Shown: one piece after another, positions 51,904 through 61,600 of the stretch
How the letters are laid out: every line of letters starts with the position of its first letter
How positions within the stretch are numbered: the stretch's first letter is position 1
Assembly: GCA_965247425.1 (NCBI GenBank)
Contig: OZ252023.1
Location: 3,100,001 to 3,164,000, forward strand
DNA length: 64,000 nt
Source of the DNA: CAZOZZ01 sp965247425
GTDB taxonomy: Bacteria > Acidobacteriota > Terriglobia > 20CM-2-55-15
Direction: 5' to 3'
Position numbers and translations under genes: made by a program
The notes under the pieces: model-generated
Seen by the model: the letters and a program-made list of their open reading frames with translations, nothing else
The model's database searches: none
What the model was told of the DNA's origin: nothing

Positions 51904-52620
51904 GACGTCACTTCCGATGCCGTCTTGATCTCGTCGTTCCCGACCACTGCGCCGGCGCCCGCCAGTGCCGAATCACCATTCCCATCCAGGTACCGGCTTT
52001 CAATTCGATTCAAGAGACCGCTCGTCTTCTGGTAGGTGATCGATCCGTCGTCAGCCAGAACGATGTTGTTCCCGTCGGATGCGCCCACTTCGTCGTCACC
52101 CAGGCCGGCGATGATGGTGTCGTTGCCGCCGCCGGTCTCAATCTCATCGACGCCACCCTGGAGGAATGTTCGGGCTTCATCCAGGTAGGAACTTGTTACC
52201 TCGCCCAGGACCGATGTGTTGTTCGTATCGGCCTGAGCCTGGTACTGTACGAATCCTTCATCGCCGAAGATGATGTTGTTCCCGTCCGCCACGGTGATCT
52301 CGTCGTCGCCCAGACTGCCAATGACCAGATCGTTTCCAATACCCGTCTTGATCGTGTCATGGCCGACATTCGCCCCGGCGCCCGTAAGAGGCGACTTGCC
52401 CAGTCCGTCGAGATAGAGGCTCTCAATCCGATTTCTCAGCCCCGTTATCGCCTGGAATGTGGCGGAGCCTTCGTCTGCCAGGACGATATTGTTCCCGCCG
52501 TCAATCGTGATGCCGTCGCCTCCAAGGCCACCAATGACGAGATCATTTCCATTGCCGGTCTCGATGGTGTCGCCGCCACCCTGGACAAAGGTTTTTGCCC
52601 CGGTCCTCAGGTAGGTCGAA
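51440..52620 (-). repeat. Tandem ~423-bp RTX coding units
   Basis: Consecutive 141-residue units share SLGDDEITVADGNN / GLGDDEVGASDGNN, then a strand such as VQYQAQADT or ITYQKTSGLLNRIESRY. Equivalent positions lie 423 bases apart (for example 52063 and 52486) but 422 apart where the pair spans 51920 (51851 and 52273; 51641 and 52063). This places one missing base there. Confidence 0.8.
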
Positions 52621-55600
52621 ACTACCGAGGCGAGGATCCGTGTGCCTTCCTGGAACGTCACGATGCCGTTGTCGCCAAGGACCGTATTGTGGCCGCCCAC
52701 GATCCGAATCGTGTCGCCGCTCAACCCGCCGGCCACAACGTCGTTGTCGGAACCGGTGTCGATGATGTCAACGCCCCCGGTAATCACGAGGTCCGTCGAC
52801 GTAAACGGATCGATGTCGAAGTTCCAGGCCCGCTGGAGATCGAATGTGTCCAGAACGCTCTCGATGCGGAGCGGCACGGCACCGGCGTGCTCGGTGGCAC
52901 TACCGACCTCGCTCAACCCGAAATCGATCTCGGTCCAGGCGGCATCGCCAACGACGGTATTGTTGCCCTCGCCGGCATCGATTGTATCGCCCAGCGCGCC
53001 ACCGACGATGGCGTCAGCGGCCTGGCCGCCGGTGATGTCGTCCACACCGCCCGTGAACGGATCAACGGTGAACATCACGTATGGGGGCAGCTCGCGGCCA
53101 TCGGTGAAGTCGTAGGTGCCACCGTGGCCCAGAATCGTCGAGACCCCGCCGTTCTCGTCCTGGTAAACGATGCGACCCAGGTCCCCAAAGATCACGTCGC
53201 CACCCCGGCCACCGGTAATCTTGTCCCCGCCGGTTCCGCCGAAGATAACCAGCGGCAGCGTCGAGTCGTGGGCGTCGATATCGTCATCGCCACCCTGACC
53301 GTTGAGAACAAAGAAGTCGTCGGTGCCATCGGCGAGATCAACGGTGACGGTATCGCCGCTGTCGCCCGTGTTCAGTATTGTCTGTGTGCGCCATTGCTGG
53401 CTCTGCCTCAGATGCGTGGCGGTGACATCAAAGACGTTGCCGTTCTGGCCTCCCCACAGCGTGATACCGTCGAAGAAAGTTCCGTCCGGAGCAGCGCCGA
53501 AACGAATCGCTCGACCGACACGCTTGAGGTTGAGAATTTCGATCTCGATGTCGCCCAGAATTACCGGCTGCGTGAAGTTCGTGTCGACTCGCCGAATCGT
53601 CACGGGCGAAAGGAGCGTGCCCTTGGACAGCGCGGTCGCCTCATCGCTGATCATCATGACGTGTCGGCCCTGGCCGGCGTCGATGTTGAGATCGCCGAGG
53701 ATCCCGTCAAGATGGCCGGTCAGGAAGTCGAACGCGTACACGGCGCCCTGCGGCCCGACGGTGTTGCCGTCGAGGTCCGCATCCGACGAAACGAAGATCC
53801 GATCATCGCCGTCGTTCAAAGCAATGTTCGTGACTCCCGCGGTCGTACTCTGGACATTGAGTACATCGTCACCAGAACCGAAGTCGATGTTCAATTCGTC
53901 GATGAAGTAGTAGTTGACACCATCCATCCGGGTGACAAGCGTTGCCGTGCCGGCAAGCGCGCCCGTATCCACTTTGAGGAATCCGACACCGTTTCCTCCC
54001 ATGACTTGTCGCAGAACACCCTGGAAGAGGATCTGGTATGCCGTGCCGAAGCGGCCCACAGCGATGTCGTCGGCGAATCGATTGCCCACGAGTCTCTGGA
54101 GGGCGTCGCGAACCTCGTCCGCCGACGCGTTGTGGGCGAGCGCACCGGTCAATTGGCCCCCGAACTCGATCCTGAAGGTGCCACCGATTGCGTCGATCGT
54201 AAGCCCCTGCAGGTCGTTCCGGGCGGAACTGTCGGCGCTCGGTGCGAAGTCCGCCGGGTCGAGCTTGTCGATGCCAGGCTCGCGGATCGCGATGAAGACA
54301 TGAGCGTCTCCGGCGCCGGCGGTGAGAACCGGAAGCAGGCGGTTCGTCAAAGTGCCCTGGAAGCGGACGACGAACACGTTGTCCACCTTGTCAACAACGA
54401 CATTACCCGAGCCAATCGACTGCAACCCTTCAAGGGCGGACTGCATGTCCGCCGCGCTCGTCGTCACGTCCAACAGACCCGTCGTAAAGCCGTCAAAGCT
54501 CAAGGTGAACGGTCGGAGGGCGTCACCCGGCAGGGGGTCGTCCACGAAAATGGCCTGGATGGCGTTCGTGGACGGCATGCCGAGACCCGTCAGGGTCGAC
54601 CCTGTCAGAACGGCCCACGCGTCGAGGGCATCCGCCGTACCGACGACGTTGAGAGTGTTCGTACCAGTTTGGAGAAGGTTGCCGCTGCCCGTGCCGAACA
54701 GGTGCATCGGGGTCTTGGCGAATAGACCGGTCTCGGTGAACCGAATAATGATGCGGTCACCGAAACGTTCGACTTCGAAGTCGGTCGCCTGGAAAACATT
54801 GAGATCCAGGAGCGCCTGCTTGATCGCCGCCGCCGGGGCATCATGTGCGATCGGCGCGGTCTCGAGACCGGCCGGCGGCTGGGCATCCGGATCGGTCACC
54901 GCGCCCTTGAACCGGAGCGTGAACGTGCCGCCACCCGCGTTGATGATGATCTCCTGTTCGTTCGTTGATCCCTGCGCGATCAGCCCACCGCCCGGGCCAA
55001 AAACGTCCGTCTCGCCTCGCACGGTCGTCCGTACGGTCGCGGCCGGCACATCGCCGCCGATCGTAACGAGCGACGCGATCCGGCTTAAGGTGCGCTCGTT
55101 GGCATCCGGTTCTCCAACAGTGATGACGTCGTCGCCTGGACCGCCGTTTACGGTCGTCGGACCAGCCGCGGACCAGACTTCTATGCGGTCATCACCGACA
55201 CCACCGTTGACGCGGGTGGAACCACTGTGCGTCCCTTCGATGACGAGGTGATCGTCGCCCGAGCCGAGCGTGATTTCGAGCGCCTCGATTTCGTCGAACA
55301 TGATGCCGGCCGGCAGTCGGGTCGCACCGATCCCAGTTCCGAGCGTCCGGCCGTTATGCATGCCGAGGCCGACAAGCTGGCCGCGGTTCTGGACGGGCAC
55401 ATCAAGGTTGGCCGGGTCGTTCTCGGTGTGGAAGATCAGGCGGCCTACTTCGTCGCTGCGGGCGTCGCTGTCGAGCACGAAGAACAGGTCGACCTGATCG
55501 TCCTCGACAGCGAAGAAGTTGGCCGGTGAAGCATTGACCAGCGCGTAGGTTTCACCAACGTTAACATCGAAGTTCCAGTCCAGATCGAATGTCAGTTCGA

Positions 55601-58600
55601 CCAGACCCGAGCCGAGATCCGTGACGCCGGCAATCTCCCGGAACGGAACCAGTCTCTGGAGCCCCGGATCCGCCGGGTTGAATACTTCACCAGTAGTCGA
55701 CAGCGGACCGAAGCGCCTGTCGAACTCGGTACCGTTGAGACCATCGATGAAGCGGAACGTCTTTCCGATCAGGGTGTCTAACGGGCTCGCACCGGGCTCG
55801 GGGCCAAAGTTGAGACCGTACTTGATGATGAACAGGCCGAGATCATCTGCGTCCACGACCACACGGTTGGAAATCGGTCCCTCGCCCTGTTCGATATCGC
55901 CCGTCGGAATGAAGTCATTAGTCTCACCGGGCAGGAGCACGGGAATCGGCAGGCCGACGAGAGAACCCTGGCCACCGCCGCCCTGGATCAAGAGCGGACC
56001 CTGGATACGGCTGGTGTCGTCAGCCAACCGCGGGAAGACCTTGGTGTCGCCGCCATCGACGACGTCGTCATCCAGCGCCTTGACTTGAACCGTCTGTGCC
56101 TGGTTCCAGTTGTTGGGCGTAAAGACCAGCGTGACGGTGTTTGCGAAGTTCGATCCGTTCACAGCGACCCGGACCTGCTCACCGAAGTTGACGACGCGGC
56201 CCTTGCTCGTCCGTGTGCCCTCGGCCCGGACGACAACCTCGACATTCGAAGTCGGCTGTTGGCTCAACACGACCGTGTAGTCGTCGGCCCGCGGCACGCC
56301 GCTCCGGAACAGCTCATCTTCGATGACGTTCGTCGACCCGTCACTCTCAGTGACCACAACCGTCGGGGAGTCGCCGTCGATCACTCGCACGAAGGCGGAC
56401 TCGATCGCGTTGCCTCCAACCTGGTGACTAATCTCCAGAAGACGCGTTTTCTGAACGATGCCGTCCGATGCGATCGCCACTCGAACCGTCTGCGGCTGGT
56501 GCCAGTTCGCCGCGGTGAACGTCAGGCTGGCCTTGTCGGTCCCGAGTCCGACACCCGCGTTGATCGTCACGACGACGTTGCCGGCCGTCGGCGCTTCGGT
56601 GAGGACGACCTGGTAGCTACCTACGAAGGACGTCGGGGCTGCGAAGTTGACACCACCGGACTGCTCGATAACCTCGAGGCCACCGCCCGGGGTCAGCAGG
56701 GCGGCACCCGGTCCCGTGAAGTACGTCTTGACGGAGACAACGGGAATGGCGAGTCCTTCAAAGAGCCGGATTTCATAGTCGCTCTGGTTTAGAGGATCGC
56801 TCGCCTCGGCAGCGGTCAGTTCGGCCAGGACCCAGGGCTTTTCGAAGGTCAGCGTCGTCGCCGTGTTTGCAACGATGTTCCGGGTCTGGCCCTTGCCCGG
56901 ACCTTCGGAGATCGTGAGGCTCGCGCCGCGCAAACTGTCGACAGGACCGAAATTGGCGCTCGAATCAACCAGTCGATTGGGATCCTGTCCCACAAAGCGC
57001 AAGGCTGAGGTCGTTCGGCCAACCACCCTGTCACCCGCGACGTCATGGGTTACGAAGCCGGTCACGACGCCACTGTGCGGCTGGCCTGCGGCAACCTGAA
57101 CCCAAACGGCTTGAGGGACATCCCAGTTGGTGGGTCCGAACACGAGTTCGACAGTGTCGTTGAAGCTGCCGCCAGGCGAATTCGACAGTTGTGCGATCGG
57201 ACGCAACTCCGTCCTTTCTTCAACCCGGACTACAGCCCGCGGCGCCGAAGCGGTTACGATGACCTCACCGGTCGGACGGCGCGTGAGAACCACGGTGTAG
57301 CTGTCGAACCGGACACCCTGAACGACGACGGTCTCGCCACCCTCTTCGGTAATGACGATCCCGGCTTCGTCGTTGTCGCCGACGTTGGCCGCGATCTCAT
57401 CCGTCCGGAGGCCGTCGAAGTTCGGGTCGTTGCTCGCAACCCCGTGGGCGATGATACCGCTGTGACCCAGCAGGTCGCGGCTGATGATGTCGGGCGCCTG
57501 ACCTCCGACGAAGAAGACGTCGGATCCGAGGCTTCCAGACAGGATGACGGAAGTTCCGGGAGCGGTACCCTGGATGAAGAACCGATCATTGCCCTCGGCG
57601 GCGTCGACCTCCAGTTGCTGGATGTTGACGAAGTTGACCAGGCGGCCGCCGCCGAACACGCCGTTCTCGGTGATGACGTAGTCGTCGCCGAACTCGGTAC
57701 CGATGATCTTCAGCGTGTTGAACCCGCCGCCGCCATCAATGTTGATCGGCGCGCCGACGACGTACTCGATGAGGTTCTCACCGCCACCGGTCGAAATATC
57801 GACGCCGCGACGCGACGCATCGACCGAACCCACATGGGCGAAGGAACGGACTGTGAAGATATCGCCTCGGTCTCCGCCTAGCAGGTTGAGTGTTGCCTGG
57901 TTATTGATGATGACGAATTGGTTCTCGCCATCGAGTGCGCCGACGGCCGTGAGGTCGAAGCTGGTGCCGTTAGAAATGAAGCCCCGCGTGGTCTCGACGG
58001 TCAGGAACTCATCGGCTGGATCGGCGATACCGGCAAAGAAATTGTCGGCCCTCGGGGAGTTGTAAAGCTGGCCGAACTGGAAGTAGTTGCCGGCGCTGCC
58101 GCCGAACAACTGGGTCGGGGCCAGGTTGTCATCGACGTAGCACTCGTCGCGCCCACCCACGCCCTGCACGATCAGGTTCCCGTTGATACCCGTGTTCTGC
58201 TCGATGTTGCGGCTGTAGTTAACCCGTTCGACGTCAGCCGGTGTACTGGTGCGACCCGCGTTCAGAAGCGCCACCATGCCGATCCGGGCGGTTCCGAACG
58301 CGGCCAGGTCACCCGCAACCAGGCCGGCACGCTGTGCCGTCACGGGCTCGGGCACCCCGCGTTCGACGAAGTCGCCAAGATCCTTGTCGCCGACGCCCGC
58401 TCGCAGAAGAATGACGTCGTCCTGCTCGGACGCGAAAACAGTCAGGAAGTCTCCACCCACCGAACCGGAATCGAAGACGTTGATCAGGCCGCCACCACCC
58501 GTACCTGACAGCCAGATGAAGTACTGATCGCCGCCGTCACGGCCATCGAGAGTCAACCGGGCGCCGATCAGGTTTGGCGTGTTGCGGGCAACGATGTTCG

Positions 58601-61600
58601 GCGATGTCTCGCCGTCACCCGTCCCGGTGACGCGGGGATCGATGAGGCTGCCATTCCTGGCGTCGATGAGGAATCCGCTGGCCGCATCGAACAAAACGCC
58701 GACGTGGATGCGATCATCGCCGGTCTGGCCGAAGACCAGCGTCTCGTCGTCTATGCGGTGGACGTTGACGGCATCGTTGCCGGCACCCGCATAGACCCAG
58801 GTGGCGGAGTCGGTACCGGAAATGTTGAAGATGTCGTTCCCCGAACCGAGGAAGATGTTGAGGTCCTCGATGTCTACGTAAACAATCCCCAGAGCCATAC
58901 CGAGCCCGGTGATTTCGGTTCCCGTCGCGGTGTTGGTCAGGAAACCGATGTTGTCCGTCGTGTCGCCGGAGTCGAACACGTTCAGAATGTCGCTGCCCGC
59001 CGAGGGCGCGCCGCCGTCGATGGTAAGAAGTGCGGAGACCTGGTCTGCCAGATCGCCCGTGTTACCGACGTTGATCGTGTCGTCACCCAACCTCGTGTTC
59101 AGGAACGTCGAACCAGAGATCGTCTGGACATTGATCTCGTCACTTCCGGAACTCGAGTCGAGCGTTGTCGTTCCGACATGGGTACTCTCTATCGTGAACG
59201 TGTCGCTACCGATGCCCAGATCGATATTGAGAACCTCGACGGTAAAGTAATCGATGTGACCGGTGACACCCGGACCGCCCATGTCCAGGCCGCTGACACG
59301 CGTGGAACTGAGCGTCCCGATGTTGCCGTTTCCGTCTCCGGAGTCATCGATGTCGATCTGGTCGACTCCCGCGTCGCCCCCACCGTTGATCGTCAAGACC
59401 GCGTTGATGCCGTCGACAATACCGCCGATCATTGTGGGCGCCAGCGAACCGACGTTGATGGTGTCACCACCAGTCTCACCATTAATCGTTGTCGCGCCCG
59501 CGATCGTCCGGACATCAATCCGGTCCCCACCCGGTCCGGCGTCGACTATGGTGCTTCCGTCATGCGTCGTGTCGATTCGGAACGTGTCGCTGCCGGAACC
59601 CAGGTGAATGTTGAGCGCCACCAACCCGGTATACGTGATGCCCGAAGGGCTGAGGTCGAGGCCGTTCAGCGTGCTCGATGTCAGTACGCCGTCATTCACA
59701 TCCCCGTCGCCGGTATCGTCGATATTGAGAACGTCATTACCGGCGTTGCCCCTGATGATCAGGTGAGCGTCGATGGCGTTGACCGTGCCAGCGGTGGCCG
59801 CTGCCAGCGAACCGACGTTGATCGTGTCGGTGCCACCCGCACCCTGAATGGTCGTCACCCCGGAGATCCTCCGGACGTTCACGGTGTCATCGTTGGAACC
59901 GGTATCGACCAGGGTTCGGCCCCCATGCGTGTTTAAGATGGTGAAGGTGTCGGCGCCCGAACCCAGGTAGATATTGACGTCCTCAATCCCTCCGTAAACA
60001 ATCCCGAGGGCCATATCGAGTCCGGTGATCGTGGTGTCGGTCAGGAAGCCCGTGTTGGTCGCACCGTCTCCGGAGTCGAACACGTTGAGGACATCGCTCC
60101 CCTCGGTTGGCGTCCCTCCGGCGATGGTCAGAAGCGCGGAAATCTGGTTCACGTTGTTGCTGGTGGTGCTGACGTTGATCGTATCGGCGCCCGCCTGGGT
60201 ATTCAGGAACGTCGGACCCGAGATGGTCCGAACGTGAACGGTGTCAACGCCGCCACCCGTGTTCAAGGTCGTCGTTGTGCCGGCGTTCGTGCTTTCGATG
60301 TGGACCGTGTCCTGCCGGGTGCCGAGGCCGAAGTTCAGGACCTCGATCCCGGAATAGCTGACACCTCTGGCGGTCGCCGTGCTGCCCGCCATATCCAGGC
60401 CCCAGATGCGATTGGCGGTCAGGACGACGGTTTCAGGACCAGAATCGTGATCGTCCACATTCACGGTGTCCGCGTTGGACCCTCCGACGAGGACGAGCAG
60501 CCCGGAAATGGCGTTCACGTTGCCACTTCCTGGTGTGGCGCTACCGACGTTGACCGTGTTCGGCTCGGCTCCTCCACCGGTTTCAATCGTTGTCGTGTTG
60601 CCATTCACCGTGCTGTGAACGTTGACCGTGTCTCGCCGCGAACCGAGGCGGAGGTTCAGGTTCCGGATGCCGGAATACGTGATGCCACCGGCCGTCGAAC
60701 TGCTGGACGGCATGCCCAGTCCCCAGATGCGGGCCGCGGCTACGAAGGCGGAGTGGGTTCCACCGTCGTGGTCATCCACGTTCAGTGTGTCGGTGGTAGA
60801 CCCAACGACGGTCAGCTTCGCCGCGATCGAGTTCACGTTGCCGCTTCCGGGAGAGGCACTGCCAACGTTAACGGTGTTGGTGCCCACACCAGTATTGATC
60901 GTGGTGCCGGCGTTGATGGCCCGGACGTTGAACGTGTCGTTGCCACCGGCCCCGTTCAAGGCGGTTGAGATCGAGATCCCTGTGACGTTGAAGGAATCCG
61001 CGGTCGCAAGGCCGTTGACAGTCAAGGTCTCCAGCCCAGCGTATTGGACCGTCTCACTGCCCCGTTGGACCTGGGTGCCGGTGACGGTAAACGCGTCGGC
61101 CCCACCGGTTCCATTGACGACCAAGGAGTCGACGGATCCAACGGTGTCGTTTATGGTGACCTTGCCACCGCCCGAGCCGACAAGATGGACCGTGTAGGAA
61201 TCCCCTCCACCCGCACCGTCAAGGGTTGCCTGGCCACTCCAGTTGCTCACCGTGAATACGTTCGCGCTCCCACCCCCGGTCAGTGTGGCCCGTTCGATGC
61301 TCGACAGGTTGAACGTCCCACCGCTCGAACGGGTCAGCGCGGCGTTGGTCAGCGTGAAATTGGCGTTGTTGGTTGCAACGACCGTGTCGGTGCCGCTATT
61401 GCCCGTTATGTTCCCGTTCCTTGTCCAACCCGAAACGGTGAACGTGTTGTTGTTGCCATTGCCGTGCAGGTCGGCGATGAAGATGTTGGTCAGCGTGATA
61501 CTGACACCGGACTCCGTCAGCGTGCCGTTGGCGAGGGTTATCGCACCTGCCGTTGTCGCACGGATGCGACTTGAGCCTCCGGAACCGTTGAACGTGGCGT

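Noticed and set aside
52359..54725. 788-codon open frame on the plus strand opposite the giant gene, and similar long frames at 58704-59936 and 50026-51192
   Set aside because: They lie opposite repetitive GC-rich RTX coding sequence, have no start signal, show no domain, and the minus strand encodes clear repeats. Codon-bias shadows.
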